Assembly (NCBI GenBank): GCA_027009095.1
Contig: JALVDG010000063.1
Location: forward strand, 1 to 15,497
Reading direction: 5' to 3'
Source of the DNA: Thiotrichaceae bacterium
Lineage (GTDB): Bacteria > Pseudomonadota > Gammaproteobacteria > Thiotrichales > Thiotrichaceae
Length of the DNA: 15,497 bases
In this document: positions 1 through 6,598 of the stretch, piece after piece
Numbering within the stretch: position 1 is the stretch's first letter
How the letters are laid out: every line of letters starts with the position of its first letter
Notes under the pieces: model-generated
The model's input: only the letters and a program-made list of their open reading frames with translations
Told to the model about the DNA's origin: nothing
Database searches by the model: none
Made by a program: the position numbers and the translations under genes

Positions 1-864
1 TGAACTGTTTAGCAGACTATATACCGCGTCAAACCGTTCGGGATGGCGCGGTACAATAATCAATAATAAGTGAGGGAAGTGTTGTTTTAAATGTTTGTAA
101 ATATCTAAGATAATCTCATCTTCACCGTCATGAGTGCTCGCAGCAACCCATACTTTGCGATCCTTTCCCCATTGTTTTTTAAGTTTATGCCCTTTTTTTT
201 CTAAGCTATTACGATTAATTTCTATATCAAATTTAATATTGCCAAGCAATTTAACTTTCTCATGAGGTGCTCCTAAAGATAGAAAATGTTGTTTATCTTC
301 AAAACTACGAACTGCAATTAAGCTTGTACAAGAAAGTGTTTCGCGGACTAATTTTTTTATGCGTAAATATTGCTGTGTTGAACGGCTTGACAATCGTGCA
401 TTTACCATTAACACAGGAATATGCTGAGATTTACAGTGATGATAAAGATTAGGCCATATTTCAGTTTCAACAATAATCAGTAAAGAGGGCCTTACTTTTT
501 TAATGTAGCGCTTAATGATATGTGGTAAATCGTAGGGAAAATAGCAATGTAGTACCTTGTCATCAAAAAGCCTTGTGATAGTTTCAGACCCTGTTGGTGT
601 GGTGCTTGTGATAAGAACTTTATGAGCAGGGTATTGTTTAAGTAGTTGCTCAACAAGTGGTTTGGAAGCGATGGTTTCCCCTACCGAAACAGCATGAATC
701 CAGATGATATTTTCTTCCTTTAAGCCAAAAGAAACATAGCCTAAACGCTCTTTTATCCGCAGGCGATATTGTTTGTTTTTACGACTTTTTAAGACTAGGC
801 GCAGCAATACAAAGGGTAGTAAAAGGTATAACAAGGTAGAATAAGCAAAGCGACTTAGAGACAT
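1..864 (-). CDS. waaA: 3-deoxy-D-manno-octulosonic acid (Kdo) transferase, 5' part
   Basis: WaaA (family GT30) transfers Kdo from CMP-Kdo to lipid A precursor on the cytoplasmic face of the inner membrane, the first step of LPS core assembly. The first 288 codons are in the window and the frame is open at position 1, so the 3' end lies outside. An N-terminal membrane anchor covers about residues 8-24. The family motif WIHAVSVGE (residues 55-63) includes the Glu that acts as general base in characterised homologues, and ETEIWPNL follows at 133-140. The ATG at 862-864 is the first good start, and the gene is divergent from the small ORF at 900 with only 35 bp between. It is a core gene, so it marks the chromosomal edge of the accessory block. 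Usual length is about 420 residues. Identification is confident. Confidence 0.95.
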   Translation of the reverse strand, partial: MSLSRFAYSTLLYLLLPFVLLRLVLKSRKNKQYRLRIKERLGYVSFGLKEENIIWIHAVSVGETIASKPLVEQLLKQYPAHKVLITSTTPTGSETITRLFDDKVLHCYFPYDLPHIIKRYIKKVRPSLLIIVETEIWPNLYHHCKSQHIPVLMVNARLSSRSTQQYLRIKKLVRETLSCTSLIAVRSFEDKQHFLSLGAPHEKVKLLGNIKFDIEINRNSLEKKGHKLKKQWGKDRKVWVAASTHDGEDEIILDIYKHLKQHFPHLLLIIVPRHPERFDAVYSLLNSS

Positions 865-899
865 AGTTTTTTATTATTTTGATTAAGGGAAAATTAAAG

Positions 900-1268
900 A
901 TGAAGCAATTGTTATCAATTATCGAAGTAGGCGGTTATCAAAATTTCATGCCACTCTATGAATCACTAGGTTATACAGTCGAAGTGCAAACAACAATGCG
1001 TAAGGTTTTAAAATTTCTAAAAAAGAATACGCCCGATGTTATTGTGGCAGAGTTTAATTTTCAGTCAGATTTTCGTGATCGTACCTCAAGCTTAGAATCC
1101 CTTATGTCGATGGTGCAACGTCTTCCTAAGACTAAAGTCATTGTTTTTTATGATAAAGAATTTATTCATCAGTTATCTCGCTTAGAAGCGCGTTTTGAGT
1201 TTGCTGCCACTTTAGCATTTCCTATTAATGAGGAGGATATAAAAGGGGTGCTACAAAAAATTACTTAA
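900..1268 (+). CDS. Small receiver-like protein without the phospho-acceptor Asp
   Basis: A 122-residue cytoplasmic protein. The alternation of beta strands and helices (strand KQLLSII, helix near GYQNFMPLYESLGY, strand PDVIVAEF, strand KVIVFYD, strand AATLAFPI, final helix EEDIKGVLQKI) resembles a CheY-type receiver domain. In true receivers the strand matching DVIVAEF ends in the phosphorylated Asp; here that place holds Glu/Phe, and the N-terminal acidic pair is missing. If the fold is right, it is a pseudo-receiver that cannot be phosphorylated in the usual way. The ATG at 900 is chosen over the TTG at 879 because AAGGGA at 885-890 is well spaced for it. The short divergent gap suggests shared control with waaA. 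No function is assigned; the fold call is inferred from the pattern alone. Confidence 0.6.
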   Translation: MKQLLSIIEVGGYQNFMPLYESLGYTVEVQTTMRKVLKFLKKNTPDVIVAEFNFQSDFRDRTSSLESLMSMVQRLPKTKVIVFYDKEFIHQLSRLEARFEFAATLAFPINEEDIKGVLQKIT

Positions 1269-1271
1269 TTA

Positions 1272-1324
1272 AACCTAAATCCATGACTTCACTATATACC
1301 ATAGTGAAGTCATGGATTCAGGTT
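1272..1324. repeat. Long near-perfect hairpin, 24-nt arms
   Basis: The arms at 1272-1295 and 1301-1324 pair over 24 positions with one mismatch and a five-base loop (ATACC). The hairpin starts 3 bp after the stop of the small receiver-like gene, so it could end or protect that transcript. It has no T-run on the right side, so it is not a standard intrinsic terminator. Its right foot lies inside the 10-bp target site of MITE copy 1. Confidence 0.8.
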
Positions 1325-1504
1325 AAAGTCCTAGGGCAATCACACTTAAATTTAGTTGACTTTAATGAACATTTTAAAATCAGCAAGTTACAAGGTTCGC
1401 AATTTTGCGAATAAATATAATTCACGAATTTTAAAATTATGTGAATTGTAAGTAGTTGATTTTGCAAGCCACTAATTTAAGTGCGATTGCCCTAGTTAAA
1501 GTCC
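1322..1504. mobile_element. 163-bp MITE, copy 1, with 10-bp target duplications
   Basis: The element runs from 1332 to 1494 and is bracketed by the direct repeat GTTAAAGTCC (1322-1331 and 1495-1504). Its ends are inverted repeats starting TAGGGCAATCRC and continuing with few mismatches for about 20 bp. Weaker complementarity extends further inward, with small internal palindromes such as TTCGCA-ATTT-TGCGAA, so the whole element can fold. It has no reading frame of use and must have been moved by a transposase supplied in trans. A second copy at 12044-12206 has the same length and orientation and differs at three positions. A 10-bp duplication would suit some IS4-family relatives, but the parent element is not identified. 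Confidence 0.92.
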
Positions 1505-1689
1505 TCTTTATCGGTCTTTTAGCCCTCTAATCCCATCTATCAATATTATCAATGATACTATCTAGCTAGCTTTTCCTATTTTTCTTTTTTCTGTGTAATT
1601 TCATGTCCACCTATTCTTTACGGAACAAATAACAATTATGGACTTGTAATTACGAATATTGCAATCGATACGCAGAAAGGAAAAGCAAA
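1505..1689 (+). promoter_or_regulatory. Leader region of the T3SS cluster
   Basis: This 185-bp AT-rich stretch between MITE copy 1 and the sctC start must hold the cluster's promoter unless transcription enters from upstream. No clear -35/-10 pair or known T3SS activator site was recognised. The clear signal is the ribosome site AAAGGAAAAG just before the ATG at 1690. MITE copy 1 separates this region from the upstream gene, so the insertion may have altered its control. Confidence 0.3.
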
Positions 1690-2382
1690 ATGAAAATAAC
1701 ATCTCATGTCTTAAGAAAAACGTGTGGAATTGTGCTGTTGACCTTTATGTCGTCGACTATATCGGCGGCTCAATTACCTTGGAGTAATAAACTATATACC
1801 CATTTTTCAGATCAAGAGCCGTTAGTCTCTTTATTGAAGACGTTAGCAGCCTCTCAAAATACACAAATTTCGGTTAGCAAAAAAATTGATGACGTGGTTA
1901 GCGTTTACTTTAAAAATAAAACTGCAAAAGCTATTTTTGATGAATTGGTAAAGTCACACGGACTTATTTGGTATTACGACGGTGGTGTGCTTTACATTTC
2001 AAAAAAGGATGAGATACAAACAGGTTCTATAAGTCTTAAATTTTTAACAACGAAAGAATATTCTCAGTCTTTGCGTCAGCTCGGAATACTAGACGATCAT
2101 TTTTACTGGGTAGAATCAGAACAAGATAATACCGTCTATTTTAAAGGTCCAGAGCGATTTGTTAGTACCGTTTTAAAAATGTCCAAAGTGTTGGATAAAA
2201 AACCCGCCAAAGCACGAATCTATAAATGGATAGATAAAAATGGGGTTCCTACATTTAGTTCTACAATGCCAGATCGTTTTAATAAGACTAAAAATTTAGG
2301 CGTGATAGACGTCGATAAAGACGTTTCTATTGTCGGTGAGTCATCAATAGATAAGCGTTGGTCAGGGAATTTTTCAGAGTAA
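1690..2382 (+). CDS. sctC: Mini-secretin: SctC N0-N1 domains without the pore
   Basis: SctC normally forms the outer-membrane secretin ring of the T3SS. This 230-residue protein has a Sec signal peptide (about 1-27, ending ISAA) and then the N0 domain (about 40-105, with the YscC-like stretch GLIWYYDGGVLYI). An N1-like domain follows (about 112-170, with DDHFYWVES and VYFKGPERFV matching the YscC layout). It then departs from the family: instead of the N2/N3 region and beta-barrel of a usual 500-600-residue secretin, it has a short DUF4124-like motif, IYKWIDKNGVPTFS, at 177-190, and ends. The 111 bp before sctD hold no leftover secretin sequence in any frame, so this is not a fresh frameshift. 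It may be a periplasmic adaptor working with a separate pore protein, or a decayed secretin. The domain identity is confident, the role is not. Confidence 0.8.
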   Translation: MKITSHVLRKTCGIVLLTFMSSTISAAQLPWSNKLYTHFSDQEPLVSLLKTLAASQNTQISVSKKIDDVVSVYFKNKTAKAIFDELVKSHGLIWYYDGGVLYISKKDEIQTGSISLKFLTTKEYSQSLRQLGILDDHFYWVESEQDNTVYFKGPERFVSTVLKMSKVLDKKPAKARIYKWIDKNGVPTFSSTMPDRFNKTKNLGVIDVDKDVSIVGESSIDKRWSGNFSE

Positions 2383-2408
2383 TATTAAGTATTTATGTTT
2401 TTAATATA

Positions 2409-2460
2409 AGATGTTTATCGATGCCTTTTGTCTGTAAATAGCATCCACCGATTAACATCT
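2409..2460 (+). promoter_or_regulatory. Imperfect hairpin between sctC and sctD
   Basis: The arm at 2409-2424 (AGATGTTTATCGATGC) pairs with 2441-2460 apart from a few bulged bases. It fills most of the gap before sctD and has no T-run after it. It could be an mRNA-processing or stability element that separates mini-SctC output from SctD output. Confidence 0.5.
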
Positions 2461-2493
2461 ACTTATAATAAAAACAAAAAGGATATATAAATA

Positions 2494-3780
2494 ATGGCAC
2501 GCAACACGAAACTATTTTCTCTCAAAGTATTATCTGGGGCAAATGAAGGAGCACAAATAACACTTGAGGACAAAAAGCCAGTGGTTATTGGAAAATCAGC
2601 AAAATGTAATGTGATTTTCAATAACGAAGATGTTGCTGATAGGCATATAAAGCTTGTTTTAGCGAACAATCGAGTGCGATTGAGACCATTAGCTCAACCT
2701 GTTTTTGTCGATGGAAAAGATATAGGTTTACATGATGTAACACTGCAACCTTATCAGGTAGTAACCATCGGTAAAGTGGGTTTTTCTATTGGTGATGGCA
2801 CAGGAAAATGGCCGCGAGTAGACTCCCAGGGCAGAAGTCTTAGTTTGTCGTTGGAAGATAAGTCATCGAATAAAACAGTCTCGAATGAGAGTTGGAAAAA
2901 ATGGTTGTTTTGGCTCGGGCTAGCTTTATTGATAGCCGCTAATCTACAGTATTTTAGTCGTGATGAAGGTGGTTTATTTAGTGTAATTGGACTTAAAGAC
3001 ACGATTGAGGAGAAAGTATATAGCGCAATAGGCGATGTAGGTTTGTCCGATATCTCGGTGCTAAAAATAAGAGATGGATATTTTAGAGTAACAGGCTATG
3101 TGGAGACGAGAGAGCAAAAACAACGCTTGATAAATGCAATTCAGCGTGTGGGTGGGCATATTAGTTATAGTGTTTGGGTTAATTCAGATATAGAAAATAA
3201 TGCACTCTCTATTGCGCAAACATTAGATGAAGACCAAGTACGTTTCTCATCAAAAGCAAATGGAGTTTTGTATGCATCAGGCTATGTGCAAAGTCAATCT
3301 AGCTGGCGTCGTCTAAGAGACAATATATTGGAGGATGTTGAAGGCATAGCTTCGATTAATGATACAAAGATTAAACCTGTTCTTGAATTATTAAGAGATG
3401 GGATAGAAGACCTTAACTTGTCTGAAGTTATTAAAATCTATCAAAAAGATAAAAAATTCATGGTGGCTGGAAGTCCATCTGATGAGCAAGTGAAACGTTG
3501 GCATAACTTATTAAATAAAGTAACGCGCCCTGTAAAAAATTATTGGGAGTTTATAGAAGACTTTGGAGCACCCCAGATAAAAGAATTTAAGCTCGCTTTA
3601 AGGAGTGTAAGTATTGGGGATATACCGTTTATCGTATCAAAAGACGGGACTAAGTATTTAGAGGGAGCGCATTTAGGTGAAGGGTATTATCTTGAAAAGA
3701 TTCTGCCTGATCATGTGCTAATCAAACACAATGGTACAAAGATACCAATATATTTTGCAAAAAAAGGTGATTTGAAGTGA
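2494..3780 (+). CDS. sctD: T3SS inner-membrane ring protein SctD (YscD type)
   Basis: SctD forms the outer of the two inner-membrane rings, contacts the cytoplasmic sorting platform on one side and the secretin on the other. The 428 residues match the YscD length (about 420). An FHA domain covers about residues 8-100, with GKS at 33-35 and DRH at 49-51 where FHA proteins have GRS and SxxH. One membrane helix lies at about 137-154. The periplasmic part has ring-building/BON-like modules, for example around RDGYFRVTGYVETREQKQRL. It starts with ATG after AAAAAGGATA, and its TGA overlaps the next start. The periplasmic part would be expected to touch the N0 domain of SctC, which this genome keeps. 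Identification is confident from the domain order and gene context. Confidence 0.92.
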   Translation: MARNTKLFSLKVLSGANEGAQITLEDKKPVVIGKSAKCNVIFNNEDVADRHIKLVLANNRVRLRPLAQPVFVDGKDIGLHDVTLQPYQVVTIGKVGFSIGDGTGKWPRVDSQGRSLSLSLEDKSSNKTVSNESWKKWLFWLGLALLIAANLQYFSRDEGGLFSVIGLKDTIEEKVYSAIGDVGLSDISVLKIRDGYFRVTGYVETREQKQRLINAIQRVGGHISYSVWVNSDIENNALSIAQTLDEDQVRFSSKANGVLYASGYVQSQSSWRRLRDNILEDVEGIASINDTKIKPVLELLRDGIEDLNLSEVIKIYQKDKKFMVAGSPSDEQVKRWHNLLNKVTRPVKNYWEFIEDFGAPQIKEFKLALRSVSIGDIPFIVSKDGTKYLEGAHLGEGYYLEKILPDHVLIKHNGTKIPIYFAKKGDLK

Positions 3781-3974
3781 TGTTAGATATTGAGAAAGAT
3801 CTCGAAAATGATGTATCGGGCGAATATAAAAGAAACATAATAGCCACACTAATGGAAACAAGTACCAAAGTGCGAAATGAACTAGGGAAAGGCTTAGTTC
3901 CCGATGAATACAAAAAATTAAGCACTTTATTAATGGCTTTAGAAGCTAGTATTAAGATTGTAGAGCAATACTAA
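3780..3974 (+). CDS. sctE: SctE (YscE/SsaE-like) needle-subunit co-chaperone
   Basis: A 64-residue, charged, mostly helical protein. YscE and relatives (65-70 residues) are cytoplasmic helical hairpins that, with the TPR protein YscG, hold the needle subunit monomeric. The stretch KVRNELGKGLVPDEYKKL followed by LEASIKIV resembles the YscE turn and second helix. It is immediately before the needle candidate and shares a TGATG overlap with sctD, so it is likely translated by coupling. The AAGGTGA at 3764-3770 suits the ATG at 3780; a GTG at 3777 is the alternative and would add one residue. The family assignment rests on a weak sequence pattern plus exact gene order. Confidence 0.65.
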   Translation: MLDIEKDLENDVSGEYKRNIIATLMETSTKVRNELGKGLVPDEYKKLSTLLMALEASIKIVEQY

Positions 3975-4002
3975 TTAGTTTTTTGTAGAGACGTACTACT
4001 TC

Positions 4003-4057
4003 TGAGCTTCGGCTCATTATTAACTTCCTACGTTAATACTATTAAAAGTATTGGAAG
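4003..4057 (+). promoter_or_regulatory. Two tandem hairpins ahead of the needle gene
   Basis: The first hairpin is TGAGC-TTCG-GCTCA (4003-4016), a UUCG-type tetraloop that forms a very stable RNA stem. The second has stems CTTCC/GGAAG (4024-4028, 4053-4057) and AATACT/AGTATT (4035-4040, 4047-4052). Neither is followed by a T-run, so they look more like 5' mRNA stabilisers or processing sites than terminators. They would suit a needle mRNA that must be made in large excess. Confidence 0.5.
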
Positions 4058-4093
4058 AGTGTTAAATCATTGTAACCTATAAGGAGATATACA

Positions 4094-4342
4094 ATGGCAG
4101 TACAAGGTGCAGCCCTAACGGCTGGTGGAGCAACTGGTTCGGCTACGGCAGGAATTAATACCCAGGAGCTGTTAGCAAATCAAGCGGCGACTCAAAATGA
4201 AGCGATGAAGTTTCAAACTGAGTCAACAACTCAAACGATGAAATTTCAAATGCATTCTGCAGCTGAAAAGAATCGTGGTGCTGTTGCTACCGCAGTGAAT
4301 GCATTAATGAACCAGCAGTCACAAGCTATTAGTAGAGCATAA
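4094..4342 (+). CDS. sctF: Probable T3SS needle/filament subunit (SctF position)
   Basis: An 82-residue protein with no signal peptide and no Cys, Trp, Tyr, Pro or Asp, rich in Ala, Thr, Gln and Asn. Residues 25-82 are predicted helical, and MKFQ repeats 11 residues apart (38 and 49). Length, small-residue N-terminus and helical C-terminus suit T3SS needle or Hrp-pilin subunits. It lies between the sctE and sctG chaperone genes, exactly where yscF lies in Yersinia. It has the strongest ribosome site in the cluster (AAGGAGATATACA), hairpins before it and an intrinsic terminator after it, all consistent with high expression. It lacks the Pro-containing turn typical of YscF/PrgI needles, so it could be a divergent needle or a pilin-like filament. 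The call depends mostly on context. Confidence 0.6.
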   Translation: MAVQGAALTAGGATGSATAGINTQELLANQAATQNEAMKFQTESTTQTMKFQMHSAAEKNRGAVATAVNALMNQQSQAISRA

Positions 4343-4350
4343 ATAAATAG

Positions 4351-4387
4351 AGGGTGAGAGTTTTTCTCTTGCCCTTTTGTTTTTTAT
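4351..4387 (+). terminator. Rho-independent terminator after sctF
   Basis: The arms AGGGTGAGAG (4351-4360) and CTCTTGCCCT (4366-4375) form a 10-bp stem with two G-U pairs and a TTTTT loop, followed by TTTGTTTTTTATT. It begins 9 bp after the sctF stop. It would make sctF the end of a strong transcript and leave the downstream genes to read-through or to a new promoter. Confidence 0.88.
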
Positions 4388-4786
4388 TGTTTTATCCAAG
4401 GAATCTCTGATTCAAGTCTAATTATTTTGAGTTTAGTAACATGTCTATAATTTATTTTAAGGACATGGTTATTTTTTAAAAGTGATAAATTGCTTTTATA
4501 GTGTTTGGATCTAACTGACTTAAATTAGAAATTTCTTAAAAAGACTTTGTGGGATAGACAGTAAATTGGAGATCATAATAAATCTAACAGAATTTTTGAT
4601 GCTCAAAGCATAGTGAGCTATGTAACGGTGAGATAGAAGATCGGAAAATAAATGAGCAATATGTTTGATATATTATGTTTTCTCTATACGAGTACCCATT
4701 AAATTTAATTGCATATCTGGTGATAATGTCCATTTTAGACATATTTTCAGAGAAGCGATGAATAAAAATAAAAGAGAGTATCTGTA
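4388..4786 (+). promoter_or_regulatory. Intergenic region with a candidate sctG promoter
   Basis: This is a 399-bp gene-free stretch; short frames inside it have no ribosome site or recognisable product. A perfect TATAAT lies at 4446-4451, but there is no convincing -35 at the right distance (TTGAGT at 4427-4432 is too close). The inverted repeat CATGTC-N16-GACATG (4440-4467) spans this -10 and could be an operator. A second small inverted repeat, TGTCCATTTTAGACA, lies near 4727-4741. A promoter is expected here because a terminator precedes it and the sctG-L genes follow. Confidence 0.4.
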
Positions 4787-5179
4787 ATGGAAGTAAGTAG
4801 TGATGTAATTCAATTATTATCTCAAATAGGTTACTTGGCTTGTTTGAAAGGTGATACTGCAAATGGTCAGATGATTATGGATGCTGTTGAAGCTAACAGT
4901 AATAGTCATCCTTCAGCAATGATAGGTGTGGCCATTTCAAGAATCTATGCAGGTCAGTATGCCGAGGCAGTAAATACTCTAAAGAATAAGGTATTGAATA
5001 TTGATCCAAATAATATGACAGCAAAAACATTTTTAGGTATTGCTTTAACCGAATCAGGCGAAACAGAAGAAGCTTTTTCTTTATTTAGAGACATAGCCGC
5101 CAATGGTGACGCAGACAATAGTGCTATCGCAAGCTTTTATCTAGGAGAAATGAGTGTTGCCGAAATACAACAGGGTTAA
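4787..5179 (+). CDS. sctG: SctG-type TPR chaperone of the needle subunit
   Basis: A 130-residue, all-helical cytoplasmic protein with TPR-like repeats, clearest in AMIGVAISRIYAGQYAEAV and TAKTFLGIALTESGETEEAF, where the small/large residue pattern of TPR helices is visible. YscG and SsaH relatives (about 115-130 residues) use such a groove to bind the C-terminal helix of the needle subunit together with YscE. Its place directly after the needle candidate matches yscG. The ATG at 4787 has only a weak GAGAG ribosome site. A generic TPR chaperone is the alternative; gene order favours SctG. Confidence 0.68.
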   Translation: MEVSSDVIQLLSQIGYLACLKGDTANGQMIMDAVEANSNSHPSAMIGVAISRIYAGQYAEAVNTLKNKVLNIDPNNMTAKTFLGIALTESGETEEAFSLFRDIAANGDADNSAIASFYLGEMSVAEIQQG

Positions 5180-5233
5180 GAATTATAGGGCTTAAGTATT
5201 GTTTTGATTGGGTCGTTTTTTGAGGGGGAAGCC

Positions 5234-5827
5234 ATGCTTGAAAATGTAGCTTTAGTGCAAACGCTAAGCGGACAAAATATTGCAAATAATCAGTTGCAGT
5301 ATCCAATTCAACCAGCTGAAAAAAATGATGTGTTGAGGTTTCAACTAGAAATAGAAGGTTCAAACAAAGCATTACCTCCGATTTTTCAAGCTATTGATAA
5401 AAAAGATAATATTTCTTCTTCATCTAATGGAGATCTAATGTCTCAGATACGAAATGTAGATGCAAATTATCATAATATTTTAATGGGCATGAATAATCTT
5501 TCTAACAATGTGTCTGAATTAGATTTTAAAAGTATTTCACAAAAAAACGAAGGCGATTTTGCTCTAAGAACTCCTCAAGATATCGAGCCTTTGCGGAATA
5601 GTGACTTTGTACGTACTCCAGATGATGTTTCTGAGCAGAAGGTTTTTGGGGCAAGAGAGCTACTCGATATTCAAAAAGAAAATCAGACAAAAGCACTAGA
5701 GACAATGCGTAATATGACGAGTTGGACGATTCGTGCTCAAATGTATTTTAGTAATATCAAAATTATAGGTTCAGCCATCACTCAAGTCAGTCAAGGGTTT
5801 AAGACTTTGTTTAGATCATCAGGCTAA
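5234..5827 (+). CDS. sctI: Probable T3SS inner-rod protein SctI
   Basis: A 197-residue protein without a signal peptide. The C-terminal 60 residues, from about LLDIQKENQTKALETMRN to QGFKTLFRSSG, have the helix-break-helix layout of YscI/PrgJ inner-rod proteins, which form the adaptor between export gate and needle. The N-terminal two thirds is Asn/Ser/Gln-rich and looks disordered, making it longer than usual rods (about 100-150 residues). The ATG at 5234 is preferred to the TTG at 5204 because GAGGGGGAA at 5222-5230 is ideally placed for it. It lies right before sctJ as in ysc operons. The assignment rests on the C-terminal pattern and position. Confidence 0.65.
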   Translation: MLENVALVQTLSGQNIANNQLQYPIQPAEKNDVLRFQLEIEGSNKALPPIFQAIDKKDNISSSSNGDLMSQIRNVDANYHNILMGMNNLSNNVSELDFKSISQKNEGDFALRTPQDIEPLRNSDFVRTPDDVSEQKVFGARELLDIQKENQTKALETMRNMTSWTIRAQMYFSNIKIIGSAITQVSQGFKTLFRSSG

Positions 5828-5980
5828 TAGCTCTATGAGCGTGATTGATCTAGTACTTATTAGACCACTTAAATAATCATCCGCAACAGTAGTCGGAAAT
5901 ATAAGCTCCTAGAATGAATATCTGTGGATAATATCCCCCAAGTATAAAAATATCGTTAAAAATAAATGCGCGGGTTTAAT

Positions 5981-6592
5981 ATGAAAAATAATAAAGTAAC
6001 TTTTCTAAAGTTAAGGATACTTATAATTTTTGTTATGAGTGTGTTTTTATCATCCTGCCAAATGGAGTTATATAGCAATCTCTCTGAGAATGATGTCAAT
6101 AACATGTTATCCATTATGCTGAGTAATGGTATTGATGCTGAAAAGGTAATCGATAAAAAAACATCATCTTATGTTTTGATGATAGATAAAGGCAAAATAC
6201 CTGAAGCAATCAGTTTGCTTCATGAACACGGCTATCCGCGTGAAAAAGTGGCAGGTGTTAAAGACTTGTTTAAAAAGGAGGGTCTTGTATCGTCTCCCAT
6301 GGAAGAAAGAGTTCGTTATATATATGCTTTATCCCAAAGTGTTCAAGAGACCTTGTCCCAAATAGATGGTGTTTTAACCGCAAGGGTACATATTGTAATG
6401 CCTGAAAATAACCCGTTTGTTGACACAATTAAGCCATCATCAGCATCCGTTTTTATTAAATATCACCCCTCGTCTGATATAAAAAATATTAAATCCAAAA
6501 TTAAATTAATTGTTGAGAAAAGTATCGAGGGTCTGACTTACGAGAAGGTTTCCGTTGTAATGTTACCTGCACAATTGTCGTATATCAGATAA
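5981..6592 (+). CDS. sctJ: T3SS inner-ring lipoprotein SctJ, without the C-terminal membrane helix
   Basis: SctJ forms the inner ring in the periplasmic leaflet of the inner membrane, inside SctD. An N-terminal hydrophobic signal ends in a lipobox (FLSSC), with the lipidated Cys at residue 26. The first ring-building domain follows (ELYSNLSENDVNNMLSIML to GYPREKV), then the PMEERVRYIYALSQSVQETL helix, and the second ring-building domain (DGVLTARVHIVMPENNPF, SASVFIKYHP). All of these are family hallmarks. The protein ends at residue 203, just after the second domain, while YscJ/PrgK (about 245-250) continue into a membrane helix. sctK starts 6 bp later, so no room remains for it. ATG 5966, five codons upstream, is an alternative start. 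Family assignment is very confident. Confidence 0.93.
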   Translation: MKNNKVTFLKLRILIIFVMSVFLSSCQMELYSNLSENDVNNMLSIMLSNGIDAEKVIDKKTSSYVLMIDKGKIPEAISLLHEHGYPREKVAGVKDLFKKEGLVSSPMEERVRYIYALSQSVQETLSQIDGVLTARVHIVMPENNPFVDTIKPSSASVFIKYHPSSDIKNIKSKIKLIVEKSIEGLTYEKVSVVMLPAQLSYIR

Positions 6593-6598
6593 TAAAAA

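Noticed and set aside
267..452. Plus-strand 61-codon frame at the left end
   Set aside because: It is antisense to waaA, whose protein is clearly recognised on the other strand.
1272..1324. Intrinsic terminator of the receiver-like gene
   Set aside because: The stem is strong but GGTTAAAGTCC follows, with no T-run, so only a hairpin is claimed.
2383..2493. Leftover secretin coding sequence after the mini-SctC stop
   Set aside because: The stretch is short, mostly a hairpin, and no frame gives secretin-like sequence.
4584..4862. Minus-strand 92-codon frame
   Set aside because: It overlaps the sctG start on the opposite strand, has no ribosome site and reads as low-complexity hydrophobic sequence.
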